This document shows, piece by piece, positions 44,440-55,033 of a stretch of 64,000 nucleotides of DNA (its first letter is position 1; each line of letters begins with the position of its first letter). The notes under the pieces are model-generated. The model made no database searches, was not told the origin of the DNA, and saw only the letters and a program-made list of their open reading frames with translations. Position numbers and translations under genes: made by a program. Source of the DNA: Rhododendron vialii (taxonomy: Eukaryota; Streptophyta; Magnoliopsida; Ericales; Ericaceae); NCBI RefSeq assembly GCF_030253575.1, contig NC_080558.1, positions 6,520,001 through 6,584,000 of the forward strand, in the 5' to 3' direction.

Positions 44440-44860
44440 CTCCTATCTTCTTGTCGGACCATTTTTTCACCGTCTCTTCTAAAACTAATTGATGTTAGAA
44501 AGAGTTTCAGTTAAGTCTTTTATGCCATTTGACGTATCGCACCCGCAATTCTATTTTTAGAGTGGTCGTAGGGAGTGACATTGTGTAACCAAATTCATGG
44601 AGGCATTCAGACCCAACAATCCCTCCCTTACAATGATGCTCTTGAGACTCGAACCCATGACTTCCTAGCTTTGATACCACTTGTCGGACCGCTTTTCCAC
44701 CGTCTCTCCTGAAACCAATTGGTGTTAGGAAGAGTTTTAATTAAGTCTTTTATGTCATTCAACATTGCACCCGCAAACCTACTTTTAGATCGAGCGTCTG
44801 GAAGGAGTGACATTGTGTAACCAAATTCATGCATGGGAGCACCCAAGCCCAACTTATCTG
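44440..44860. repeat. Two direct copies of about 170 bases
   Basis: TTGTCGGACC..TTTTTCACCGTCTC, AATTG.TGTTAG.AAGAGTTT, AAGTCTTTTATG and GAGTGACATTGTGTAACC occur in the same order at 44451-44605 and 44684-44829. Between them is a GACTCGAACCCATGACTTCC motif common in plant repeats. It lies just downstream of the second SPH duplication unit. Confidence 0.75.
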
Positions 44861-45048
44861 AGCACCAAATTCCTAGACAATTTTTTTTAAAAGGAGTAAC
44901 ATTTATGAATCCACAAAATCAAAGAATACACATATTAGAAAATTTCTTCTTTATTGAGAGCAAAATATGCATCTAATCGATCACGAAACAATACATGATA
45001 CTACATTAGTAGGAGTAGTATTCATCCATGGCCAACACACAATCAGGG

Positions 45049-45471
45049 CTAGAAGGGATATTGCAAAACATACTCCCTTCTTTTCGTATAGAAAAGAAAC
45101 AAGCCGCCATTTCTCAGTTGCCAGTCGCAGTCGAAGTTCCTAGTACCACACACTTCGTCTCTAATTTCTTTCTTGGGGTCGAACAAAACGAAGCGACCTC
45201 TCTTGTTTCCCGAAACCAGGTCGCAACTGTAAATGTTACTTTTACCGACGACAACCCGCACGGTCCATTCGAAATGAGCACCGCCTCTGACGGTTTCGTT
45301 GCCGAGGTCAACGGTGTCTGAAGAGCAATGAAGGAGCAAAGGAGTGGGGAATTCGTTGGAAACGCGCACTTGGCCTGTAATCGTGACGAGCGACTCGACC
45401 AGCAGCAGCTGGTGCGTGGCCATGATCAGTGCTAGGGCAAGAAAAATGCCATAGCCTCGTAGGCAACTCAT
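45049..45471 (-). CDS. S-protein homologue 3 (SPH)
   Basis: A single exon gives 140 residues starting MSCLRGYG. Signal peptide residues about 1-27; cysteines at 49, 83, 108 and 115; signatures YSCDL, LFDPKKE, CGTRNFDCDWQ, ending VLQYPF. The usual WNVS site is changed to WTVR, but a different site N58-E-T has appeared. Its TATA box is TATATAAA (45553-45560), with AATAAA at about 44950-44955 downstream. It is the tandem duplicate of SPH 2. Confidence 0.92.
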   Translation of the reverse strand: MSCLRGYGIFLALALIMATHQLLLVESLVTITGQVRVSNEFPTPLLLHCSSDTVDLGNETVRGGAHFEWTVRVVVGKSNIYSCDLVSGNKRGRFVLFDPKKEIRDEVCGTRNFDCDWQLRNGGLFLFYTKRREYVLQYPF

Positions 45472-45552
45472 GTTTTTTTTTTTTTGTTTTCTTGTGCTAT
45501 ACTCTTACTTTGTTGATATTGGTTTGAACAATATTGTACTGATGTTTTGTTC

Positions 45553-45560
45553 TTTATATA
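45553..45560 (-). promoter_or_regulatory. TATA box of SPH 3
   Basis: It reads TATATAAA within GCTTGTCTATATAAAG, 82 bases before the ATG, longer than in SPH 2 because of a T-run and extra bases in the leader (45472-45530). Confidence 0.7.
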
Positions 45561-46009
45561 GACAAGCGAAGAGACTTGGGCTCACTCATATTTAATTCAC
45601 TTGGACTTTTAGTTTTCTATATGAGGAAAAAAATATCAATATCTCCTTCGAATTTAATGTATTGCCAAAAAAAGAGTTAAAATGTATTGATTTTCGTCCT
45701 CCCATGTGACGCTCGTCATGTAAAATAAGACTCATCACCACAAACGGAGCCGGAATTTTGTGTTGGTGGGCGAATATACACAATCAAATTTTTTTTTTCA
45801 ATGTAAAAGTAGGGTTTTTTTTGAGTTGTAAGGGGGTGACTGTCCCTACTAGCCCTCCTCTGGCTCCATCCTTGCTCATACGACCCCACTTGATAGTATG
45901 AGTAGGTCATTCATTTACTAGGCCTCTATTGACTTAATAACCCATGTAGAAAATCAAATTGATAAGACATTAGTATATATCTGCCGAAATGGAACAGACT
46001 CCATCCGTC

Positions 46010-46233
46010 CCAAAATAAGTGTTGTTTATCGACAATCATGACATTTACAAAATTTCTTATATTTTTTAACTCATAATGTAATTTAAGATTTTGTATAATA
46101 GAACTAATTGAGATCTATCAAACGAGATCTATATTCTATGTAAAAAAATATATTATGGATAAAATGATATAGACAATATTTTGAAACCTCCCAAATAGTA
46201 AAAATGGACACTTGGTTCGGGATGGAGGGAGTA
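46010..46233. mobile_element. Stowaway-type MITE (Tc1/Mariner)
   Basis: The ends CTCCATCCGTCCCAAAATAAG and, complemented, CTCCCTCCATCCCGAACCAAG match the well-known CTCCCTCCGTCCC terminus of plant Stowaway elements. The right flank is TA; the left TA is not kept. Length is about 224 bp. Confidence 0.88.
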
Positions 46234-46249
46234 ATTGTTACAAGAGAAA

Positions 46250-47900
46250 TGTACCGTACATGATATCTGACTGACCATTTTTCTTATATGAGTTGATCAG
46301 GCTCTTATTGATGTTCGATCAACTTGATTTTTTTTTTTGGTAATAAACAAATGCAAATTCATGCCTATATTCTTTGGCTTAGTGGATTTCATGTACTATG
46401 ATGGCAATTATTATTGTCATCATCTCCTAAACCATGACACATCAAGCTATAATATTAAATAATTTACCACTTAAAGCTTAGATTCTTAATTGGGGGTGGA
46501 TAAAATAATTACCTAATTTGTTTAGATTTTATATACATAGAGGTTAATTTAATAACATTTTCTACTTAAAGATGACATATATAACGCAAGAGTAGGCCCA
46601 AAAACATGAGATTCCTCATAGGTTAATTGACAGCAAAGATAAAGGAGGTTTCATTATTATGTATTGAACTTCAACTTTCCTGAACACCACATTTACTATG
46701 GTTGTTTCATTAATTACTGATCTTCCTTTTAAAGGAGAGATTTTGAGTTCGAGTTCTTATTGAGGAGGTGTTCGATTTCCATTGTAACAACTAACATCTA
46801 ACCCTTAACATTCTATCGACTGGCCAAAAAAAAAACCTTCATACTTTTCTAAAAAAAATAAAAAATTGCAAAGAAGAGCCTAAAGATTTTCTCCTTTTCT
46901 CCATTTTGTAGGTAGGACTACTAAACGAACCAAATAGCTTGAGCTCGGTTCAAGGTTGGCTTGACTTTGGGGTCCTTCAAACTCGTTCAAATAAAGTATA
47001 ATACAAGCTCAATCACTTTTTATTGTTTTCTTAAATATTCAAGCCAAGCCCGGGTATATGAATGTTTGGCTTGATAAGTTTTGTGAATAAGGAGCCATTC
47101 CGTAAATATTGCCAAGATAGGAGTAAATCAATAAATATTTTAAACATGCGAGATCTTTCAATACATCTTCCCACCGAGCTTAAGTTCAGGCTTGCTAGTC
47201 TATAGCTTTTCTTCCCCCCTACTTTTGTGATTTTTGAATGTCACGAGCTTAAGTTCAGGCTTGATAGCTCAAATTTCACAAGCTTAAGCTCGAGCTTGAA
47301 AGTTCGAGATTGACTTATATATTTTACGAGCCACGCTCATATTTATCATAACCATTAATTTCAAATGTGAGCCAAATTTGAACAATTAGTTTTCAAAAAT
47401 TCTCAAACTCAAGAAGCTTAAACACGTATAAAAGCTAATCCTAAACAATATTGTGTTCGACTTGTTTGGCCTCCTACTCCTTCTATCTCTTCCGATTCTT
47501 AAGGAAAGTACAAAAGAGAGAAACTACAGATCGATCTAAAAATATCAAGTAGGAAAAAACTAAAAGCTAAGTCAAAAACTCCCAATTTGATATATATCCC
47601 ATTTAATATCTTGTGAATATTTGGACTCTCAATCAGCCACAAATTAGGAAGTAAAATCCCTGTCAATCTGTAAAAGTCCTATATTTGAGTATCGATTAAT
47701 AAAATAAATTGAAAAGATTAGTATGGAAAACAATTTTTTTTTATGGATATCAAAAGCTCTCCCACTCCCAGTTACAATTGAAGAAGAAAAAACTTTAGAC
47801 CAACCATTCTCTCTCAAAAAATAAAAAATTAAAATTTACAAGAAGTTTGATTTTATTTTCAGTCGGTACTCGTGGAACGGTTTGGTTTGAAGTTCAAATT
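46250..47900. other. Intergenic with degenerate repeats, no gene
   Basis: The part at 46671-46835 ends in CGACTGGCC plus an A-run and has a GAGTTCGAGTTC B-box-like word, so may be a decayed SINE. The part at 46930-47460 is rich in GAGCTTAAGTTCAGGCTTG-like words, similar in kind to 58830-59045. No coding signal. Confidence 0.45.
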
Positions 47901-47904
47901 TTTT

Positions 47905-48090
47905 TTTGTCATACAGTATACATAAGCGGGGGTTAACAGGGTGTTAGTTTGTTAGACAACAGGAGTTCAAAGGCTATCCAAAGCCCTAAACCCTAAACCT
48001 GTTCCCCATGAAACTCGAACTCAGGTCACCACTGAGGAGAGAAATGAGACAACCAACTTGACAAGCTTGGTTTCTCTTCAAGTTCAAATA
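47905..48090 (-). mobile_element. SINE of family 2, minus-strand copy
   Basis: The reverse complement of the SINE at 28890-29105: head AAGCTTGTCAAGTTGG, TCTCCTCAGTGGTGACCTGA and B box GAGTTCGAGTTTCATGG. The body contains CTATGGATAGCC-like sequence and ends in an A-run (T-run on the plus strand near 47899-47907). Confidence 0.72.
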
Positions 48091-48487
48091 TTCGGTTGGT
48101 CAAAAAATCGAATATACTCGGTTACATATATATGTAGGGAGTGACGGGCCGACTGATTTAAAGAATTGAAAATAATGGGAAATACTGCAATATTGTAAGA
48201 GGGGCTAAATGAAAAACATCAACAATATATTAGGGTATAAGTGCAATATCCAAAAATTAAACTACACCTCGCCACAATAAACAAAACTGATTGATGCGGA
48301 GAAAACTTATGCCATTCACGTTTGATTACTTATTCTTCGACTCGCGAAACAAAAGTTGCCTCTTAGTCCAGTTGGTCGGACAGTAAATGGGCACTTCAAA
48401 ATTCACCCGGTGAGGGTCAAAGCCCACTTCACCCGGTGAGAGTTCCGAACGCAATCTTTCCCTACGCATGGTATTCAAGAATTCTCA

Positions 48488-48907
48488 CTACCAAGAATAC
48501 TGCAATACAAAATCCTGGCTTTTGATCACGAACAAATAAATCCCCTTTCTTCTCACCCTCCAAAGACACGCAAAGTTCTCAATACCACACCTATCTCTAG
48601 ACCAATCTCTTCCTGCGTCAAAAAGACTAAAATGCCCGTGGAGACCTTCGACTACCAAACCGCAGTCATAAACTTCATTTTGACCGCCTACGCTTACATT
48701 CCATGTGAACTTGCCGTTAAAGGGTATGGATTTTGTGCCAAGGTCTTTGCCGCTGGACGATCGACAATGGATGGTAAGAAAAGCATCGGGGATGCTGCTG
48801 ATGATGGAGATGGTGCCTTGAGCTGTGATTGTCGACTCCACCGGGGACTCATGCATGGCCATTAGAACTAGGGCAAGTATTAGTACGTAGCGTTCGGGAT
48901 GACTCAT
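48488..48907 (-). CDS. S-protein homologue 4 (SPH)
   Basis: A single exon gives 139 residues starting MSHPERYV. Signal peptide residues about 1-25; cysteines at 48, 82, 107 and 114; WNVS site at N70; signatures HGHFSLFDAGRDW, RCGIENFACLW, ending FVLQYSW. Its promoter is the weakest of the array: the place matching the others' TATA reads CTTGCCCATGTAAAC (about 48989-49003), with a different TATATA at 49005-49010. It is closest to SPH 5 and 6 in the CLWRV/CYWEV and LFDxxRDW parts. Confidence 0.92.
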   Translation of the reverse strand: MSHPERYVLILALVLMAMHESPVESTITAQGTISIISSIPDAFLTIHCRSSSGKDLGTKSIPFNGKFTWNVSVGGQNEVYDCGLVVEGLHGHFSLFDAGRDWSRDRCGIENFACLWRVRRKGIYLFVIKSQDFVLQYSW

Positions 48908-49099
48908 GTTTTTTTTTTTTTTTGGCGGAACTCTTGCTTCTTGGTGATAAAAGAAAAGATTATCACTATGCTGATGTTTTCCCTTTGTTTACATGGGCAA
49001 GGACTATATACTCACATAATTAGTTAGGGAGAAATGAAGATGGAAATTGCAAAAATAGAGTCACTTTACATCTTTCCATGTATGCAAAAGATTTTTTTT

Positions 49100-49461
49100 T
49101 TTTTTCCCGTTTGGGTTGCTTTATTTTATTTATGCAATGAATTATCCCTTTAACTCGCATGGTAAGTAGAACTAAGGATTTGAAGGATTGGTATTGCTTT
49201 TGTTAAAAAAAATTGTGAACGAATTTGGGAAATTCTGAGGGTCTTTCAAGGCAACCGAACAAACCCATTTTGATTCATCGAATCTGGACGAGGCAACTCT
49301 AAAGTCCAGCGGTTATGATTGATTAATACCCCATGATGTGAGATTTATGGTATAGAATTCTTTCCGGCATTTACGTGGATTTAATTACCCTATTCATTCT
49401 GAAGGTTTCAAGAATTGATTTCTGGAGTTCAGCTCAAGGGTCACCCTCAATGCTATATAAG
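49100..49461. other. Intergenic, no gene seen
   Basis: It has a T-run at 49092-49105 and otherwise unremarkable AT-rich sequence. Confidence 0.4.
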
Positions 49462-49469
49462 TTGGCAAT

Positions 49470-49822
49470 TAGGGCCGGCCTAGGCACAAGGCCCAAGAGG
49501 TCTGGGCCTTGGCATTCCAAAAATTTCAAATTTTAGGGGCACATTTTTTTTATTTTTTTAACTACTATACTTGGGTTTGAGTAGAACTTTTTTTAAGCCT
49601 AATAGAAAAAAATGTCCAATTGGAGGTAATGAGTTAGCCGAATAGAATAAAATATTTTTACTACTTGGGTTTGTGTTCGTGTGTTATGATTAGTAAAACT
49701 TTGTATTAGTTTAACTTTATCTTATTGTGATTATTGCTGTAAAAATTGTGAAGTATTAATTCTTTAATGGCACACTTTTTTTTATTAGGCATTGGGCAAT
49801 AAAAACCCTTAGGCCGGCCTTG
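49470..49822. mobile_element. hAT-type MITE with perfect 8-bp target duplication
   Basis: The ends TAGGGCCGGCCTAGG and CTTAGGCCGGCCTTG are inverted repeats. TTGGCAAT lies on both sides (49462-49469, 49823-49830), the 8-bp signature of hAT elements. It is 353 bp, AT-rich inside, with no open frame. Confidence 0.9.
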
Positions 49823-50319
49823 TTGGCAATTTCATATCTATGTTATGAACCAATTTCATATTTCATACGCCAAAGTTCCGAGTTTCGTTCTTTGTGTGAG
49901 AACGAGGCAGACATAAGGTCAGTTCGCCAAGACTACTCATGGTGATGTTCTATGGGTAGTGACCGGATAAGTCTTGGGAGAAAGACGTCGGTTCAACCTC
50001 AACACTCTTCGGTAGGCTTGATTCTGTTTTAAGGAGTGTATGACACAAATTTTGGTTTGCATTTCTGTATCGATTTTGTATCATCATTTCATTTACAGTA
50101 TATATACGGTTCGTACATATAATTTGTATCTTTCTATTTGTACATAATAAAATTGTTCTATGGATTTGCCGATTGCATTGTAATTTTTCCCAACAACTTC
50201 CTATTAGGAAGCCAAAAAATAATCGGTTCATCCTTGCCTATATCAGAGGGGACCACCACTCCCACGTTTAGGAAAAAAATCCATAAAACCTTCATTTCAA
50301 GGAATTTGTGTCAAATCTA

Positions 50320-51030
50320 AGGATTCGGATCATCTCCCGTCTATGTTTTAAATTGGAGGAGACAGTCTTAATAATGACCGTTCATTTGCTGCAATCAATG
50401 GTTTCGATGTAGGAAAAGATGTATTTTAAAATGTATTTTAAAGATGGGTATGCCCTTCATCGGTAGAGGCTTTGGCTAATTGGTGGTTTGGGAATCGGTT
50501 TCGAAACTTTGAAAAAGAAATTTGGGAATCTTGTTTCTATGCAACACTTTGGTCGTTATTGCTAGTGCGGAATGATTATATCTTCAACAATGCTTCTACG
50601 CTGGTTTGGGATGTGGCCGATCTTGTTAAAACAAGGGTAGTCATGTGGATGAGGACCAAACGTGACATTAAGATTTACTCAGTGGAGGACTTTAAGGGGT
50701 ATTTGGATGGGATTTGGAAATTGAAATTTTAACTTTCTGATTGAGGTGTTATCTCCAACCCTTGGTTGGATGTTATGGTGTTTGCTTGTTTTTTCGTTGT
50801 GTTTCTTTGAGAGGCACCTTGTGTTCTCTCCTTTTCTCAATGTACCCCTTCGAGTTTAATAAAAATCTTCGTTTGCCGAGCAAAAAAAAAAATTTTTGAC
50901 CAATAAGAGTTAATTAATTCTTACCGGTAAGAGTTTACGAGAAGATCCGAACTATTGAATCTACCGATGGACAGTTATGATTAGGACTGTCTCCTCCGGT
51001 CCAACCGGAGAGGAGCCGGATCCAAAAATA
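50320..51030. mobile_element. MITE split by a LINE 3' fragment
   Basis: The left half CGGATCATCTCC...GGAGGAGACAGTCTTAAT and right half ATTAGGACTGTCTCCTCCGG...GAGGAGCCGGATCC are inverted repeats. Between them sits the LINE fragment at about 50440-50893. A related unsplit half is at 60730-60800. Confidence 0.65.
50440..50893 (+). mobile_element. 5'-truncated LINE-1-type 3' end
   Basis: The frame at 50472-50732 reads ANWWFGNRFRNFEKEIWE, then ATLWSLLLVRNDYIFN, and ends VEDFKGYLDGIWKLKF. This corresponds to the zinc-binding region after the reverse transcriptase of plant L1 elements (zf-RVT), which ends the second frame. Then a GT-rich 3' UTR follows with AATAAAAATC (50859) and an A-run at 50882-50891. 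It is a dead 5'-truncated copy, not a host gene. Confidence 0.78.
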
Positions 51031-51039
51031 TTACTAATT

Positions 51040-51590
51040 ACTAACCAGTCTAACCCCAGAAGATCATTATTCCCAGTCATGTTAAATCGTGCTTCTAGAT
51101 CCCATTATCAGTAAGCTCAGTTCGGAGGCCCATAATTTTTAGTAAGAGAATAGGAATCCGATTAATTGGAATATTAATTCAGTAAAACATTTCCTTTTTG
51201 GTATGGACTGCGAGCTACGAATCTAGAATTTCCATAGCGGGGGAAGAGATCATATTCTTTACTTATTTTTTTTTATCTTTTTCCTCATATATTCCTACTT
51301 AGTTTGGAATTGCGACTCCTTGTTGAATATGTTATCAGAGTCACGTCCCTATGCGTGTGAATTCCAACAAGTCGTCGATCAAGACGAAAAGAACAACTGA
51401 TTTATTGGGACAGTTATACCCTTGAATAACTTGTGTATTCATTTACTTATGAAACCAAATAACAATGCTCCCAAACAAATAGACAAAACCATGGCACAAT
51501 GGCTCGTAATATAGTTGTTATTAATATATTTCTTGCACCGCTTTCACTGGAAAAAAAAAATGCCGAATTTTCAATGCCGAAGTATAAAAC
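51040..51590. other. Intergenic, no gene seen
   Basis: Downstream flank of SPH 5. No repeat class was recognised and open frames are short or antisense to SPH 5. Confidence 0.4.
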
Positions 51591-51595
51591 AGTTA

Positions 51596-52012
51596 TCACC
51601 AACGATACTGCAACTCAAAACTCTGGCTTTTCAAGAAAAACTGATATATCCCATCTGTTCTCACCTCCCAGTAGCACCTAAAATTCGGGAAACCACACCT
51701 ATCCTTATTCCAGTCTCTTGCTTCGTCGAAAAGACTAAAACGCCCATGCAATCCTCCCTCGCCCAGATCGCAAGTGTAGACTTCATTTTTTCTACCCGCG
51801 ACTATACTTGCATTCCATGTGAACCGATCAGGGACGGTTTGTGTGCCGAGGTCGTTGCCTGCGTTGGACCAACAATGGATAGTTAGATAGGTGGGGGGAA
51901 CGTTGACAACGATGACGGAGCCAGAAGCTAGGGTTAATGACTCCACCGGCGACAGAAGCATCGCCATTATGGTCAGGGCAAGCATCAATAGGTAGCTTTT
52001 GGGGTGACTCAT
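51596..52012 (-). CDS. S-protein homologue 5 (SPH)
   Basis: A single exon gives 138 residues starting MSHPKSYL. Signal peptide residues about 1-25; cysteines at 47, 81, 106 and 113; WNAS site at N67; signatures YTCDLGEGGLHGRFSLFDEARDW and RCGFPNFRCYWEV (residues about 79-117), ending FELQYRW. The TATA box TATATAAA (52073-52080) lies 61 bases before the ATG in a GCTTGTCTATATAAAAC context. Confidence 0.92.
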   Translation of the reverse strand: MSHPKSYLLMLALTIMAMLLSPVESLTLASGSVIVVNVPPTYLTIHCWSNAGNDLGTQTVPDRFTWNASIVAGRKNEVYTCDLGEGGLHGRFSLFDEARDWNKDRCGFPNFRCYWEVRTDGIYQFFLKSQSFELQYRW

Positions 52013-52072
52013 ATTTTTTTTTCCCCTCCTTTTCTATTGGGTTAATTCTTGACATTCTTATCTAGTTTTAGT

Positions 52073-52080
52073 TTTATATA
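52073..52080 (-). promoter_or_regulatory. TATA box of SPH 5
   Basis: TATATAAA preceded by GGCTTGTC, the same arrangement as SPH 2, 3 and 6. Confidence 0.7.
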
Positions 52081-52249
52081 GACAAGCCTGCTGATCTATA
52101 TGTAGTAATCAAGAGAGGGATATGGTAATCACAAAAGATTTCGACTATATTACATCTTTCCATCTATGCTAAAAATAAAAAAATAAAAAAGTTTCATTGT
52201 GATTTTAGTAACAGAAAAACTTCTTTACGGAGCTTTCCGTAAATAAAGA

Positions 52250-53045
52250 TTTACAGAGCCCAATTGTGCAGGGCTAAGTTTTGGGTTTTCTATAGGCTGG
52301 TCTTTATTGTTAGATTTGGGTTTTTTTAGACCTTTTGGTTGTATGAGATGTTTTTGTTTGTATCTGGGCACTTTAGGCCTTCAAGTATTGTTGTGGGTTT
52401 TGTCCCTTCGGCTGCATTTTTCAACTTTTGGTTGGAATTCTTTTTTCTATTCCTAATAAATTGTCACTTTTTCCGATTAAAAAAGAACTTGCACACGTCT
52501 TAAGTGTTTTTGGATGGTCCGGATTGAAAACCAAATGTGACCGGTCAAAATTAAAAACAATCTCAACCATTGAGTCGCGAATGGACAGCTGTAATTGCGC
52601 CGCTCCATGAACAACCTGTTCACAAAGCCTCCGTGAATAAGTTTCTCACTTTTAGTAATCATGTTCTGTCCTAAATTTTACGGAGTACCATTTGCTTGGA
52701 TAATGGTAAGTGCATTAATGATTTGAAGGGATACGTTGGCTTCTTTCTACATTAGGAAGATAAGATATGATTTTATCTGTTTTGACGGTGAAACAAGAAT
52801 TGATTTTTTGTTTCGGCTTTGTACTTTCGGTTTGCTCTCTCTTGAGTTTCGGTTCATCTCTTTTGGTTTTAGGTTGTTCGGGTTGTTTCAACGGATATTT
52901 CGGTTTTATTTTTCATTGTGGTGTTTTGGTTGGCTTCTTATCTTCCTTTGGGTTTGGTTCTCAGGTGGTGTTTGCAAGTGTGCCCATGATCCGTTAAATC
53001 TTTGTAGTCTTTTTGAGACATCTAAAAAAAAAATTGCAAATAAAA
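52250..53045 (+). mobile_element. Two probable LINE-type 3' ends
   Basis: 52260-52488 is a GT-rich stretch ending CCTAATAAATTGTCAC then ATTAAAAAAG. 52790-53045 is another, ending ATGATCCGTTAAATC and an A-run at 53024-53032 and 53040-53050. Both look like 3' UTRs of 5'-truncated LINEs. The open frame at 52736-53179 is rich in F, L and W from the GT-rich sequence and shows no domain. No target duplications were confirmed. Confidence 0.45.
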
Positions 53046-53189
53046 AAAAAGAATTGATTTTTCGAATTTGGGTTGGGTGGCCACCCCTGTCCAGCCATCT
53101 TCGGTCCATCCTTAATTTCCCATTTTTGGAAAAGAAAACCATTATTAGTCACACTGCAAGAATTTCGTATAACATCTAATCCGATCGTG

Positions 53190-54140
53190 CCAAATGATCA
53201 TTCTTTCCCGTCGGGTTAAAACCGTCTTTTTCGGTCTTTATTGTCGTCTTGTACTGAATTTTTTCGTCTTTGGTCTATATTTTTATACTTTTTTTATTCC
53301 TTTCATTGAGACGAAGATGTAATATAAACATTTAATCGGAATCTAATATATGAGAAATCAACTGTAAATTAAGACCGTGTCAAAAGTCAGAAAAAAGTTA
53401 GGCCAAAGGGACATTAGTGCAAGCTCCGAGAGCTTCTAAATGCGCATGGAGCGACTAGGGTTGCCAAACAAGCTAACCTGCTCAAGTTTGAACTCATGTT
53501 TGCTCGTTAAAGCCTCGTTTAAGAACGGTTTTTACATAAAACAAAAACGAAGCTTGAACATCATGTTTGAATATCATTAAAGTTTCAAACTAAGGTCGAA
53601 AAAGTAATTGACTCTAATAATTTGTTATTTTGTATTGCCTTAGAAGTTTAATTTTTGTCTGTGTGTGATAAATTACATACGATTCGAGTAGCATACATTA
53701 CTTAATTTACATCGATAATCTTGAAATGGTATGCGACACACCGAAATTAGAACGTACCCTACCAATAACAACAACAATAACTAGAACGAATGGCAATAGA
53801 GATTCGTAACGCTACCAATTCCGTCTCAATACACTAAAAATGAGTGCACTGAGATTCGGTCGTGCGTGGTACGTTCGCGATTCATACAAATGGAATGCAT
53901 CCCGTACTATATAACCTTCCTTTCTTGGGCTGGGCTGTTTCATCAAATCTGTGAGAAAGAGGTCCAATCTCGTATATGATGATCGGCATGGCGAGTCTGC
54001 ATTAGATTTTGGAACCACCGAAAACTCGTCAAAAAAAAAAAAAAAGGATTAATGCAGAGACAATTATACCCTCCAAATTTGTGATTTATTTATCTGATAA
54101 TGATACCAAATAATGCTTTTGCATAACTTTAATTCACAGT
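53190..54140. other. Intergenic, no gene seen
   Basis: Includes a fragment of the CTCGTTTAAGA-type repeat (53455-53560) similar in kind to 58830-59045. No coding signal. AATAAA on the minus strand near 54084-54090 may serve SPH 6. Confidence 0.4.
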
Positions 54141-54149
54141 TTACAACAA

Positions 54150-54587
54150 TTATCGCGGCCAAGAATACTGCAAGTCAAAATAATGCCTATCGCCAATCGA
54201 ATGGTACAAATATATTCCATCCGGTCTCACTTCCCAAAGGCACAAAAAATCCTTAAGGCCGCACCTATCTGGAGCAAAGTCTCTCCTGCCATCAAAAAGA
54301 CTAAAACTACCGCGCAAACCTCCAGAGGCCAGATCGCACCTGTAAACATCGGACCCTTTACCGGCGACTAATTTAACGTTCCATGAGAACTTCCCGTCAA
54401 ACTGCCTGGTCTGTATGCCGAGGTCACTGCCGGCGGAAGACACACAGTGGATCGTCAGGGGTCCGGGGATTTTGTTGGTTATGATGACGGGGCCGTCGGC
54501 CAGGACTAACGACTCCACCGGCGATTGGTGCATGGCCATTAGAATTAGGGCAAGCATCAACAGGTAGTTTTTGAGAAAAATGATCAT
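54150..54587 (-). CDS. S-protein homologue 6 (SPH)
   Basis: A single exon gives 145 residues starting MIIFLKNYLL (54587). An in-frame ATG at 54650 would add 21 polar residues ahead of the signal peptide, but the TATA box TATAAAT is at 54661-54667, so transcription should begin after that codon. Signal peptide residues about 1-26; cysteines at 48, 84, 109 and 116; signatures YRCDLASGGLRGSFSLFDG and RCGLKDFLCLWEV; ending FDLQYSWPR. The usual WNVS site is changed to WNVK and no other sequon replaces it. Confidence 0.92.
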   Translation of the reverse strand: MIIFLKNYLLMLALILMAMHQSPVESLVLADGPVIITNKIPGPLTIHCVSSAGSDLGIQTRQFDGKFSWNVKLVAGKGSDVYRCDLASGGLRGSFSLFDGRRDFAPDRCGLKDFLCLWEVRPDGIYLYHSIGDRHYFDLQYSWPR

Positions 54588-54660
54588 GGTTTTGTGCTTT
54601 TGGATGCTCTTGTTTGTTGATGTTGCTTGTGGATGAAAATGTGATATCATGTTTTGTGTA

Positions 54661-54667
54661 ATTTATA
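54661..54667 (-). promoter_or_regulatory. TATA box of SPH 6
   Basis: It reads TATAAAT in GCTTGCCTGTATAAAT, 74 bases before the chosen ATG. Its position rules against the upstream ATG. Confidence 0.65.
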
Positions 54668-55033
54668 CAGGCAAGCTGTATGCACCTATTTAATCCTATG
54701 TAATCTAGAGAGAACTGTGGTATTTGTTAAGAAATTTAATTCCATACATCTTTCCATGGAATGACAAGAAAATATGTTCAATTCGGATTGTTTTCTTTAA
54801 TTATATTGATGCTATATATGCATTATCCCATTTGCTTGCATGGTAAGTACTAATTAAGTAGAATTAATGACTTTGAAGGCCAATAGAGCTTTGGTCCAAC
54901 GGCATCAAGGGGTGCACTTAGATGTTAGGAGTACTAGAAAAACTTATGAGCTCTCCACAATCTATGTGATCCTTAAGAGGAACATGGTAATCATTAAAAA
55001 GATTCAATTTTTTTGTAATCTTAAAGTGGACAT

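Larger units (their letters stand above)
44885..45965 (-). repeat. Local duplication unit 2 around an SPH gene
   Basis: Partner of 42119-43040. The homology includes the 3' flank (CATTTATGAATCCACA), the coding region, the TATA region and the upstream ATTCATTTACTA. About 110 bases near 45735-45875 (GGAGCCGG...TGGCTCCATCC) are extra here and may be a small insertion. Confidence 0.8.

Noticed and set aside
52736..53179. 147-codon frame rich in F, L and W
   Set aside because: The sequence is a GT-rich LINE-type 3' UTR with A-runs; no homology pattern or signal peptide was seen.
54588..54650. Upstream ATG of SPH 6 adding 21 residues
   Set aside because: It is only 11 bases from the TATA box, so it should lie upstream of the transcription start, and it would put polar residues ahead of the signal peptide.
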